Assembly: GCF_001949145.1 (NCBI RefSeq)
Contig: NW_019091666.1
Coordinates: forward strand, 53,425-116,615
Direction of reading: 5' to 3'
Source: Acanthaster planci
Lineage: Eukaryota > Echinodermata > Asteroidea > Valvatida > Acanthasteridae
DNA: 63,191 nucleotides
Below, in pieces: positions 34,905 to 46,274 of this stretch. How positions within the stretch are numbered: the stretch's first letter is position 1; every line of letters starts with the position of its first letter. Both the position numbers and the translations under genes were made by a program. The notes below the pieces were generated by a model. That model was not told the origin of the DNA, made no database searches, and saw only the letters and a list, made by a program, of their open reading frames with translations.

Positions 34905-37224
34905 GACCACTTACAATAATCTACCTATAAGTTTGAACAAGCACTACCATGCTATCACCACACAAATTGACCAATCCTTACTTAGATTTGTATCCTGCTT
35001 TGTTAACCACCTTCAACCTCCCTTGGGTGGAAATCCTGTCACAATATTGCACTGTTACATTCCGAGGGTCATCAGACAACACATTGGTAAGCCTTTGTGG
35101 TTACTCTAGAACATGACAGTATAGTAAGGATTGCCACTAGGTTAGCACAGCAGCGAAACGCCCGTGCTCCATAATTTACCCTCTCAGAGTGCTTTAATCT
35201 GCAATTTCTCAAACAGCATTTCTGCTACCACGCCAGTTTGTGTTCAACTTTACATCCTTGTGAGGGAACAATCGAAATTCTAGGTTGGCCGAGAAACTAA
35301 CGGGGGATCTCAATATGACGCTTTTAGCGTTGATCTGCGCACTACTGCGTTTGAAAACGTGGCTGTATGTGTCCGCTTCCATTCTTAATACGATCAGACG
35401 ATTGAAAGTAAGGAGTCAAGACGCAAAATACATAAAGGTATTTTAATTTGGGCATTTCAGGCCGCAAATGTTTCGATGTGGATATGTGCAGACGGCGCTA
35501 ATGTGAAATCTCTCTATGACAGTTACAATTACTAAGCAAGGTAACTATAGTCTGCACGTCCTACCCTGCGAAGACGTCATAGGGCACTCTCCCTACACGG
35601 TGACCACCACGCTGCTCAACTAATTAGGGAAACAAGTAAGAACATTGCCAAGTGAAATGCAAGTCACCTGATAAAACTGGGACAATATGCCAATGCAGTA
35701 CATAAATTGTACAACCTCGACAGTCTACATTGATCCTGATCCAGTGTAATTGAATTCGGTGTGTATGCACTGCAGACATGTATCAACTTCCTCAATCTCT
35801 TCCGGAAGAGTTCAACAGGTTAGTTCATTGCAGTGTGTAGTGTGAAATGTCATGCGTTGTGAGGGAGGTAGGATTATTGTCACACATTGATTTCCAATGG
35901 GAATGGATATTTCAACTGTTTAGAAAATCAATTAACACACCATGTTGCGTTGCTTCCTTGGCACAATGAAACAAACATGTAGTTTCCGCAAAACGATTGA
36001 CAACAATGTTCTTTCGATGGCGTTGCAGGTGTCACATCAATCTGTGTCCTCGTTTAGTGCTAATTCAGTAATTAATACATGAAGTAGCCATGACAGGACT
36101 ACTTCACTACCACTGAAAATAATATACGAGCCTTTGGAAGCAGCTAGCAACAACCTCCAGTTGCTACAGTCATTCAATTCTGAATAGCACGAAAGCTCAT
36201 TAAAATATTCTCTGTAATAACAGGCAAGTATTTTTGTCCAAATTTTCATCAAATTACAAAAACAAAACAAAACCAAAAGAAACACCAGTGAAGCAAACTT
36301 TCGGGTGAGTGTACCGTTTACAGGACACTGGGTGTTTTTTACATTTTTTGTTAATACACGCATCACAGTAATCTATGGACTCGTCGAACTGCTGATATAT
36401 TTCACGGTGTTGCAGCCTTGATGTCATCACATGGCAACGAAGAAACATTACTTGCGTGTCTGTGGAAGCAGTTGGCCACTGGCTTCCTTCATTTCCAATT
36501 GATGCATGTGTTATGATCAGTCGTAGCCAATTAAAAAATGAAATATTTTTTCGTCAGTGTAAATGTTCCTAGATGTACAGAAAAAAACGACCATATACAC
36601 CGTTCTGGACCGCGCTCAACGAACCATGCACAGCTGGTCTTTGTCATACTTCATTCACCGATCAGAGGTAATCGTCAAAGAAAACAGTGATCCAAGAGAG
36701 TGGCTCGTAGCTGATAGGACCGCTGATGTTCATCCAAAAAGAAAATATTCTATCAATACATCACGGGCATCTGCCTATTTCCCACCAATGAGACATTGTC
36801 ATTTTAACAATGTCAGTGATCAAACTTTCACGTCAATGTGTGTGCCACCATCATCTAAACATAAGTCATCAGTATATGTGAGTCGGTGATGTTTGTAAGT
36901 GACAACGTGCAGGGGCCAATCACAAACCAGGCCAAGTTATTGGTCATTTCACTGTGTCAGTGATTAAAGCTTATATTGTGCCTGTAAGCCCGATGTGTGT
37001 GTCAATACAACTTAAAAATCAGTAGTAGAATAGAAACGCGTGATGTGTGAGTGACAACGCACAGGGGCCAATCACAAAGCAGGCGAAGCTCACCAGTCAC
37101 TGCTCAGGAAATGGCTGGCCAGTTTAAAGGCACAAGTGGCCGCGTCGCTCCTTAGAACAACAGCCGTCTATCTTTAGTTCTGAATGGTAGCCTGAGAGAG
37201 AGTAGAGTGCCTTACTATAGCAAG
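34905..37224 (+). promoter_or_regulatory. C1q unit 2: promoter module and non-coding exon 1
   Basis: This module is collinear with those ending at 20839 and 56360, from the CACACAAATTGACC phrase near 34965 to the exon 1 end CTATAGCAAG at 37224, which is followed by GTGAGTG. It is longer than its relatives because about 145 bases near the promoter core are tandemly duplicated. This gives two CCAAT boxes (36915-36919 and 37068-37072). It also has an extra segment at about 35320-35560. It is the likely promoter of gene B, 8.2 kb downstream. Confidence 0.65.
36808..37095 (+). repeat. Tandem duplication inside the unit 2 promoter
   Basis: The series GTCAGTGAT, a spacer with TGTGTG, GTGATGT, GTGACAACG, and GGGGCCAATCACAAA occurs twice in a row. 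The first run starts near 36810 and the second near 36956. The other modules have it once. Confidence 0.6.
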
Positions 37225-38916
37225 GTGAGTGTTTAATAACGCAAGTTTGCTCAGGACGATACAATAACCAGTGCTTTGAATATCCGCAATCTGGTATTTG
37301 TTCAAATTATCCGATTGCTTTACTGTTCCCTGTACAACACATCCTATCTGTAACTCTTAGATGACATTGGTTGAATTCACTTTGTGATTGTGATTCTCTT
37401 AGTTAATACACACATGGCTGAAACCAAGCAGCAACGTACCAGTGCACTTGGTTTGGTTTTCTCTTTCTGATCAGGGGATTATGTAACGCTTCGCGGATTA
37501 AAATTCCGTTGAACATGAATGCCGAACATTCTGAAATATGGCTTTTGTTGTCATGATATATAATTACTGAAGGTCTCTGAACTGAAATTCGATAAATTCT
37601 GATCATTGTCTTTGTACAATTGCTTGTTTCAGTCCCAAAAGTATGGAGATTTAGTAAGGCTGCATGGTGTATCTAACTTTTTTATGTATCTAGCAAAGTA
37701 ATGTTGAAACACGTCAACAGCATTCTGCACTTAAACTAAACACTAGTCTGGTTCTTGTACTTTTGTCAGCAGAATAGCTTTGCACTCAAGGTATTTAAAC
37801 TATTTTTCTCATGCTTAGTCAAGGGCATACAAATGAACATATTACCTACAGGTTCCTTATCTCATTAAGTGTCTAATAAAGTCAAATGTGCTTTGCTTCG
37901 ACTTTGGAAGAACACACCAACATTTAGGCATTAGCGTGAGGAGTAATTTCGCCGAAAGGGAGAATAATGCCAATCTGCTCACGGATTATTTCAACCAATT
38001 TAGCGATCAAAACATGGAAATTGTCTCTATGAACTGCATTGTGTATAACACGAACTATTCCCCTGAGTACTTTGATTTGCTGATATCAATTGTATTCTTT
38101 CGCTTCCTAAACTCCTGTAAGACCCATTTTATAACAAAATTAGGCTGTTCCGCAGCAGCTGCACGGTAAGTGGTCCAATCATTTTCATATTTGAAATAAT
38201 ATCTTGTTTCAAATTTTAGTTAAATGTGTTTTTGATTTTTGTTTGATTTGGGGAAAATAAAGTTAAATAAGAGAATCACGCAGTAATACATGTATGCAGG
38301 GTGAATAAATACCTTAAAAAGGTTGTTTCAACTTCACATTCATAACAAAAGAGTGTAACCCTTTAAAAAATTTTACCTGGACTTATATAAGCATTTTTCT
38401 TCTATTAGTTTGCCATACACATTAATTTAATTAGATGTTATGGCTCCAATTTCTATTATGTTCCCAAACAAATTAAAGGCAAATCCATTTGCTTGGACCA
38501 TTGCCCTTCTTTTGTCCAAAACGGTGGGGAGAGTTAAGGGGAAAGTTGGAAAATGACTTGCCCATCCATGAATATGTGAAATTGGGAGTGACACCGCATA
38601 ACGTGAGGTCAATGTTCATGATAGCCGTATCCATTTTTAGAGAAAATGGGTTCATTTTCGTCATTGAGAGTTTGAAATATTCTTTCCAATCCGTCTTAAG
38701 CTTTTGCTCGCCTCAAAAATTAGGGGATATTCAATAAACCATCCTCTACTGGGATTTACGTCCGTGACATGGGCCAAAGTGGGTAAATATGCACCTTTAC
38801 ACTTAGTACTTCCACCTTTGATTGGAAGGTTTTAATGTTATTCTTTTATATTTGCTGAGCAAGATTCATCAATAAGAAGCCATCTCTCTTCATATATAAC
38901 TGTGTGTTAATTTCAG

Positions 38917-38971
38917 AACATACAGTGGTCCTTTTCGTTTTTGACTTCAAAAGATTCACTGCGATATCATG
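38917..38971 (+). other. Possible short exon 2 ending in ATG, unit 2
   Basis: An acceptor (GTTAATTTCAG) precedes 55 bases ending GATATCATG and then the donor GTAAGA. The ATG, the donor and the following TCTTTGTGAT-TCC phrase are shared with unit 3 (57877-57921) and partly with unit 1 (23192-23211). Spliced to the coding exon, the ATG would sit in frame directly before the ATG of gene B and add one methionine. Confidence 0.35.
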
Positions 38972-40304
38972 GTAAGAGTCTTTGTGATATCCACATTCCT
39001 GTTGTTTACAAATGCAATATGTTATTAGCGCCAAATGTAATTGTAATTGAATAATGAATTTTACTAATTAGGGATATAAAATTAACTGTAGTTTTCGTTC
39101 AATTGGGCTGCTTCATCTTAGCACTGAGTACTTTGAGCAATTCGAGAAAAAGCACCTTAATTTTTTTCCCACTGTTACTCTGGAGATAGTGCGTTTCTTT
39201 AGCATGCTAAGTTTCAAATGAGCAAACAAAGTTCTCGCAGGGTATGAGCAGGGACGAGAGAGGTGCTCTCTCCTTTTCAAAACATTTTCCAGGTGCATGA
39301 ATAATTAATGATTTGAAATTGATTTAATATGCCTTTTCGATTATGTTAAACGTAACTGAGTAGGTTCTTGCAGTTGACTCTTGTCTATGACGCAACATGC
39401 AGAGTTTAAGTACCATATCTGCTCTGAGCGGTACAAAAGACAGCAGCTTTGTTGGTACTCACCACCGAGGCGCGCGTTTATCATGGAGAGCAAAAGTCCA
39501 TTTGACGCGAAGCACGCTGAATATGCGTAACAAACCTGTTCCAGAATGGATGGTATGTATGTTCAAGAACATGCAAGAACGCTCTTGGAAATTTACCAGT
39601 ATCTATCATTCTTTTGCCCTTGGGGTTACAACTTTGGGCGGATACTATAATATATGTGAGCACAATAATGCTTCATGAGCCCCTTTTAGCGTCAGTCTGT
39701 GCGTCAGTGGATGTCTAAGACCTATTCGCAAGTGGCATTATATCTGGAAATATTGGAGTTTTAAACTAGATATCATGTTTTTTGTAATCCTCTTGCTGTT
39801 CACTGGGCGTTGGAGCAGCCACCATTTTACGGATTGTACCATTGCATTATGTTTTCAGGATGACAGTAAAATAGCTTTATTTTTGCGTTAGGAAAATCCA
39901 TTTCAGTGGATTAAAATTAACATTGATCAGATTCAATTACTTTTCCTTTATTTTAAACTGTTAACTTACTTCAATGAAAACATAAGTTGGTCATCTCGCA
40001 CCGAAAAGCTGTCAATCTGAGCAATTAAATTTATCTTTTAACAGCTGAAAAATTCATTACTTTTTTGCCTCTTGGATTTATGCAACAATTTTAAAACACA
40101 CGTCTGTTTTTGTAACTTTTGACTAATTCAGATTTTGTTCAGAGAAACGTTGCTGCGAGCCTTATGAGTTGGATGACTAACTAATCGCTAGAATTCTTTT
40201 TCATGTAATCACTTTTTATATTAAACTTTATTTTATCTTGGTTGAACATACCTTAGATCTGTTGTCGAGATAAACGAAATACGAAATACGAAATATGCAA
40301 AGTC

Positions 40305-40415
40305 ATGCATTTCACGATGCACATCCGTTCAATGTTGTCGAATTCCATGCTCAGACTAGCGTAACACATCGTGATCGACCATTGCGATCCAATTTGGTTC
40401 ATTTAGCGGCGCTCT
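40305..40415. repeat. Direct repeat, left copy
   Basis: Phrases such as GTCATGCA, CCGTTCAATG, TCCA-GC-CAGACTAGC and TTTGGTT occur in the same order at 44650-44760. It abuts the CGTCG-rich block to its right. Confidence 0.5.
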
Positions 40416-40439
40416 TACTTTGACAGGTTATCCAATATG

Positions 40440-41340
40440 GTATTCTATAGCCGCGGCCTCCTGTCTCCCTAACGCTACGACGCAACGTCTGTCACATTGT
40501 TGCGTTACGTAATTTGCGTGGCTAACCTTTTCGTTACTATCATGTTTTGTTGCGTTGTATCTTGCCGTTGCTTGATGCTATTGCGTCGTGCCGGCTAGTC
40601 TTGCGGTCGTATCGTGCGTATCGTACCATCGTGGCGTCGCGTCGTGCCGACGCGCCATCGCGTCGCCTGTCATTGTCTGGTTTTTATACAGTGTCCTACC
40701 GTCATGCTGTTACGATGAATGTCATTGTACGGTTTTTTTAACAGTGTCCTATCGTCATGCTGTGGCGTCCTGGTTTCTTGCCGTCGCTTGTGTCGTTGCA
40801 CCTCCAGTCAGGCAGCTGCGTCGCATCGTGCCGTCATGCCATTCTGTTTACAAAATGGCTGCTGATTACCAGTGCTAATAGAGGGCGTATGTCACAAGTC
40901 CTGGAACAAATGATAAGCGTGCATAGGTCCTACAAGATTTGATTATGCATAGTTGGGATGGAACTTCAACTCCCTCCGTAAGGGCACTTTTATTTGCACA
41001 AGTATTAAGGTGACGACGAGAACAAGATGCAACGGCACAACGCAACCGCACAATTCAACGAGGCGAGTGCACGACGCGACGGATGGAGGCCAGGACGGCA
41101 CAGGTTGACGTCGCAACGAAACAGGGCGACAGCTAGTTGCAACGGCACAATGACACGACGTAATGTATTCAAGACTACAAAAAGTAATGAGAAAGGAAGC
41201 CTTGCTGCGACACCACGGAATGACGCCACGGAGCCGTTGTATTGTTGCGATGTGATGTCACGTCGTGACGTCTTGGCTATAGGACGACGCGACGCAATTT
41301 TGACGGCTAAAAAACGCCATAAGCCAGAGCAGTTCACTTA
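40440..41340. repeat. CGTCG-rich foldback-like repeat
   Basis: The left half (40480-40840) is packed with CGTCGTGCC and GTCGCGTCG. The right half (41020-41330) carries the inverse (GCACGACGCGACGG, GACGACGCGACGC). The block is much richer in GC and CpG than its surroundings. Related sequence occurs at 56830-57180 and in short form at 62060-62099. Open frames here are products of the repeats, not genes. Confidence 0.6.
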
Positions 41341-44300
41341 TCACGGGCCGGCTCAAAGCATGGTGGTTCACCTTTTTAACTTTAACATTATTGGTCTTGA
41401 TGGAACACGGCGCAGTGGTTTAAGACCCAGACATTCGGCCTGATTTATGTTTTTCAATTTTGAACAAAAACCCTTTCATTAGAGTCTGAAAATCAAATTT
41501 TAAGTGAAAAGTTTTAAAAGTTCTGTTTTTGTGATATGAGAGTTTTAATGTATAGGCTAACACAAGTAGAAAATAAAAAAAGATTCAAATTTTGTTCCAA
41601 TGTAAAACATCTGCCAAGGTAAATAAAACTTCGTTTAAATATAAAATATTGCTTTTTTATGTTGCCTAGATGTACCTCTTTGAATGGTGTAGAGTATCAT
41701 ATAGGTCGATTCTTCAGTGATACGGTAACCTAAAATTGAAAAAAGTCAACTAAAATACCTCTTTTTAAAAATATTCACTATAAGACATTTTGAAGACTAC
41801 CTTCTAGTACCCTTGGTAGAATGCCATAAATTTGTAACATATCAAGGGAATTAATATCCCTTGTCAAGGTAAAATGCCCCTTATACCTGTAACAGACGAA
41901 TTTCCACGCCCTCTGTTGACATGAATAGTCCACGAAATTCAGCAACAGGTGCCCGTACATTGTTCTCTCCGATCCCACATGATTTGTACGATGTCATTGC
42001 ATTGAATACCAAAGTGCCGAAGCCAGTTACATTTTCGACGAAGGTAAATCTTTTTAGTTGGGCTTGATTCGCCCATCTACGATGAAATAATATCATCTTG
42101 CCACTAAGTGCATGGGATGTGAGATGCATTGTTGCGGAAAAACAATGCCCAAAAAATTACAAACGAACAAAGTGTTATTGTTTTGTAAACTTGACCGGGA
42201 TGGAGCACAGTATGCGAGCAGAGAGAAAATGGTAAACACTGTTTTAGCCAACCAGACGTGTTTTCTCAGAGGAAGCCTGACAAATCACTTGGACTGATCC
42301 AGTCAAAAAAAAAAACTAAAAACAAACAGACAAAGGGTTATTGAACTGTCATTGTGGTGTAGAGCAGGCATTAAAGGCCTTTATCTAAACACAGTAGAGC
42401 TTTATTTCCTGGAACTTTTCCAACCTAAAACAAAGCCAAAGGTATCCATCAGACTCCTTATAAGAACCCCTCAATCTGCAAAGCAACATATTTCATATTT
42501 TTCTGTCTTCAATGACCAGGAAGACGGAACTCTCTTACGGTGATACCTAAAAGACAGGGTGGTTCGGGCACACCCACATGGGTACACAACGGGCATGGGG
42601 ACTTGAGTAGTGTTTTGTTGTGCCTGCTCACTGAGGCAATGTCCAGCAGTGGTAGCCTTAAAAACTGGGGTGTGGTTCTGTGTGACACACGCTGTGACAC
42701 AGGCCTGTGGTGAGATAGCAAACGTTTGAGCGATTGCTCTTAAGCCAGAATTTTATGAAGCCTTCAACCTTGTTGCCTTGATTTGCTACCCCAAAGTTTG
42801 AGGAGAAAAGTTTGTAGAGAACAGGCAGGCTGCGGTAATTTTCAGTGCGCTGTAAGACCTCAGGAGCCAGTACATACTGTAAGTGTTCTTTTTAATTTTT
42901 TTTTTCTAATATTTATCCATTAGTTTTTGGTCTGGTATATGTTAGTGCTGTTACTTTATATATCTTTCACAATGCGGAGTTCCAAAGCCAATTTTAGTGA
43001 CCATTTTAATAATGAAGTTTCTCCATTTGGGAATGAAAATTAGCAATATGGTTGAATGGTACACAAATATTTGCCGTAAGATGCACATGTGTACTAGCGA
43101 ACACAGGTATGATTATTAAATATTTCAGGGCTCCTAATTACGGAGTCGGAACTCCCATAATTGGACCTCGTTGAGTACCGTGACACGATCAACCCAGGTC
43201 CTATATTGGCCCGATAGGGACAGCAAGTCTGCTGGAGGGGGACACGGCTACCTACCTGCCTCTTGGTCTACTTAATCAAGACCCGACTCACGTGCATAAT
43301 CCTCAAAGGATCGGCTGAGAGTCATGTAACATTGGCGCATCGGACAAGAGACCAACTCTCCCTTTGAACTGTCAGAATTTGAGCTACTGGTAATAATTAA
43401 CCAGCCCATCAGCCTTCTAGTTTCTATGAAACCATTTTTTTTACGGTTAACCGTCTGTATTTTGCTCTCCCATCATCAGATTGTTTTTGTGGCTTGTGTA
43501 TTTGTAAATACATTAGTTTCCATTGAATTTTGAAGTTAACTTATTTGTTTGAGTGTATTGGGTAATTTACTGAGCATATATTTCGTGTCAGAGGGTAGGG
43601 GGACCCAGGCTTGTGCGAGGGAGAAATGTTTGAAATTAAACAAATCACTGCCCCCTTTTCATCCCAGAATTTTTCTTTGATGAATCATTTTTAATTTTTT
43701 GGACAGAGCCATCTCCAAAACAAGTGACACATTATCAATTACTGTTGCGGACGCTTGTCCAAAAAGGGAAAAGCTGATGTTCTCACTCATCCGAGATTTA
43801 ATCCCCTAGATGAAGTGGGACCTCGCAAACGAACGCAATATTAGATGAGATGCGAGTAGAAGCCGAGGAAAATGGAGTATCCCAAATTCAGTTACTTTGT
43901 TTTATATGACATAAAGAGAAAAACTGTCGATGTTGGCATGAGTCTTTCTGCAGATGATTTCTGTAATGGAAATAAGTTAATTTAACTTTTTTGGCGATAT
44001 CCCTACTACGTTTGGGAATCTTTGAGCTGGCTTCACTTTAATTTATATTTTGTAATAATATTTTGTGGAATAGAGAATAAATCAAATCAAACCTAGCCGT
44101 TTAAATACTTCCCTCGATAAGGCAACATGAACTCCAGGAGGTATTCCATTTATTTCATGAAGACGTAATTGGCAAACTGTAAACTCAACAATTTATTTCA
44201 GAATTTGACTGGCTTTTAAATTGAGGTACGAAACCAATATACATAAGATAAAAAGCAACCATAAAAAATACTTGTACAAATCACTGAAATATTCATGTAT

Positions 44301-44396
44301 TCTTTATTTAATTAACCTTAAATAAACAACAATTTTTTTTTGATAGCGCAGCGGTACAGCAGAACAAACAGTGCAAACATTTATGCAAACAAACCG

Positions 44397-44428
44397 AAGA
44401 GGGCACTATGTATAAGTAGTGCCCTCTT
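44397..44428. repeat. Perfect 12-bp inverted repeat
   Basis: AAGAGGGCACTA and TAGTGCCCTCTT are separated by 8 bases. It lies in the intron of gene B. It may be the core of a palindromic mobile element, but no longer ends were identified. Confidence 0.6.
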
Positions 44429-44649
44429 TCAGATTTAGCTCCCGTTTTTGACCATTTCGGTGAATTCTCCGGTTTAAATATTTTCAATCCAGTTTTCTAT
44501 ATATTGAGATGATGTTCCAACATGCTTGGTATAGTTTTAAGGAATTTTGACCCTTCATTGTCTCGATATCGACTGATGTCTGGGTCAAATATGGTTTTAC
44601 CACACTGTGCACGGCTTGGTATTTTTTGGCGAAGAAATAAACAACGAAA

Positions 44650-44760
44650 CATGCAACGTCATGCACACCCGTTCAATGCAGTTGGAGTTCCAAGCACAGA
44701 CTAGCCTCACGCGATGTGATCATTCATGTCAATCTGATTTGGTTTATGTTTCAAAGGCTG
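44650..44760. repeat. Direct repeat, right copy
   Basis: It corresponds to 40305-40415. The pair is 4.3 kb apart in the same intron and differs by many substitutions. Confidence 0.5.
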
Positions 44761-45460
44761 GTCAGCCAGAGCTCTGAGCTTTCCACAACCTGGTTCAATG
44801 CATGGCGGTCGGCACACCTTTAGACATTTTTATACACAGACACGCCAAGTTCATTAAAGCAATCGCAGATGGGGCAGCAGAGTGCACACAAAGTATGGCA
44901 TCTAGCAGCCTGACTGCTCAAAATAAGCAGGTTCGTAGGGGGTTAACAGCATACTTGATGCTAATGATGATTCTTGCGTATGGGTGATGCAAAACTATTT
45001 CCTTTGCAAGCTAAGATCAACCTTTTTACTTAATCGTTTTCTAATCCAAAAAAATTGAAACAAGTAAGGAACTAAACATTTCGAAAGCACAAAGGACACC
45101 ATCTCACACTAGGTGGCGTCTCAGTGCTGCATTCTTAACATTAATTTATAGATGTCCAATGACAATTTGAATATGAATAAAGGACGTTTATATCACTATT
45201 TGTTCTCTCTCCATTTGCTGGTTGTTTTTCATTTGGTAGAGGCTGTTTGGGCACGTTGTGTCCTGACAAAACTGGGTGCTAAATAATTCCTGATTTCATT
45301 GGATACAGGTCTCCTAGACACATCAAGGTTTTTCGATCTTATTACATAATGTATTACCATTATTTGTGGCCCCACATAATCATTTGTCTCCGTCTCTCTT
45401 CCTATTTTTCTAAATTTCTCACAGGCAGGTTTTGTTCCTAATTCCTCTGCTTTCCCACAG

Positions 45461-46273
45461 ATGCATGTCTGTTTTGCCATCACCTTATCGTTTGTTATCC
45501 TTCTGGGTATCTCTATCACGCCACAAGCTTCCATTGCTGGGCCGGCACCTGCGGATGGTGATGGTCCTTGGTCTCAGGTGTGTCCGATGTGCTGCCAGGG
45601 ACCTGCTGGGACACCTGGAATTCCGGGCCTACCAGGAAATCAGGGTCAGTATGGACCGGCAGGGGTAAAGGGTGATACTGGAGTCAAGGGTCAGAAGGGT
45701 GAGATTGGTCCAATTGGCGCTGTTGGCAACCCTGGCCCCAAAGGGGATGATGGAATGGGCCTGCCCGGTAAGGTAGGTCCAAGAGGTCCATCTGGTTTAG
45801 TTGGAGTCACCGGGGAATCGGGGATCAAAGGTCAAAAGGGCGAGCCGGGGGAGACTCTAGATAACTCTGTCCAGCAGGTGGCATTCACCGTGACACGGAG
45901 AACCCACTCGGGTACCTCTGAGAGTTACAGCACTCGTTTGTCCTTCGAGCAGGCGGAGACACTTCTGCCGGGCACCGAATTCGATCTTCCGACTGGGACA
46001 TTCACGTGTAATGTGCCGGGCACCTACGTGTTCTCGTTTTCTGTGTGCAAATATTACTCCATTAGCAGTTTATGGGTTTCTCTTAGGAAAAACGATGACC
46101 CGATTGTCTATGGCGGTAGCAGTGACGTAAATCGTTATGAGCAGGTGTCTGGGAGCGCGGTGCTTGTTCTGCAGCAAGGAGACTTGGTGTATTTGGCCAT
46201 GTACGGTATGGCGTACACCGAGCCAACCTTTCCCGCCAGTACATTCAGTGGATTTCTCCTTAACGCCCAATAA
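45461..46273 (+). CDS. Secreted collagen-like C1q-domain protein (gene B)
   Basis: This 270-residue protein is encoded in one exon that starts with its ATG directly after the acceptor CTTTCCCACAG. It has a signal peptide at 1-22 (core CFAITLSFVILLGI) and cysteines 41, 44 and 45 in the same VCPMCC motif as gene A. The collagen region at 47-132 has the same 17 plus 11 triplets and the same two-residue break (here GM). The C1q head from about 139 shows GTFTCNVPGTYVFSF, VSGSAVLVLQQGD and TFSGFLLNAQ. Collagen and framework strands are almost identical to gene A, while the loops of the head differ strongly. A head cysteine (SFSVCKYY) has no counterpart in gene A. A secreted recognition or adhesion role is inferred. 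Its promoter is most likely the module ending at 37224. Confidence 0.93.
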   Translation: MHVCFAITLSFVILLGISITPQASIAGPAPADGDGPWSQVCPMCCQGPAGTPGIPGLPGNQGQYGPAGVKGDTGVKGQKGEIGPIGAVGNPGPKGDDGMGLPGKVGPRGPSGLVGVTGESGIKGQKGEPGETLDNSVQQVAFTVTRRTHSGTSESYSTRLSFEQAETLLPGTEFDLPTGTFTCNVPGTYVFSFSVCKYYSISSLWVSLRKNDDPIVYGGSSDVNRYEQVSGSAVLVLQQGDLVYLAMYGMAYTEPTFPASTFSGFLLNAQ

Positions 46274-46274
46274 A
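46269..46274 (+). terminator. Polyadenylation hexamer overlapping the stop codon of gene B
   Basis: The last sense codon CAA and the stop TAA followed by A create AATAAA. Gene A has the hexamer shifted by two bases relative to the stop. Confidence 0.5.

Larger units (their letters stand above)
37225..45460 (+). other. Intron of gene B (unit 2)
   Basis: This 8.2 kb interval holds the possible exon 2 at 38917-38971, a CGTCG-rich foldback sequence at 40440-41340, a direct repeat pair (about 40305-40415 and 44650-44760), and a perfect hairpin at 44397-44428. A GC-richer unassigned block lies at about 43130-43400. No further coding exon is seen. Confidence 0.5.

Noticed and set aside
39397-39678. 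93-codon open frame on + in the gene B intron, with a possible exon on - ending at a GTGAGT donor
   Set aside because: Neither strand gives a recognisable protein or a partner exon, and the region is not shared with the other units as far as I can see.
40547-41443. Several open frames rich in Arg, Ser, Cys and Ala
   Set aside because: They arise from the CGTCG-rich inverted repeat in all frames and strands.
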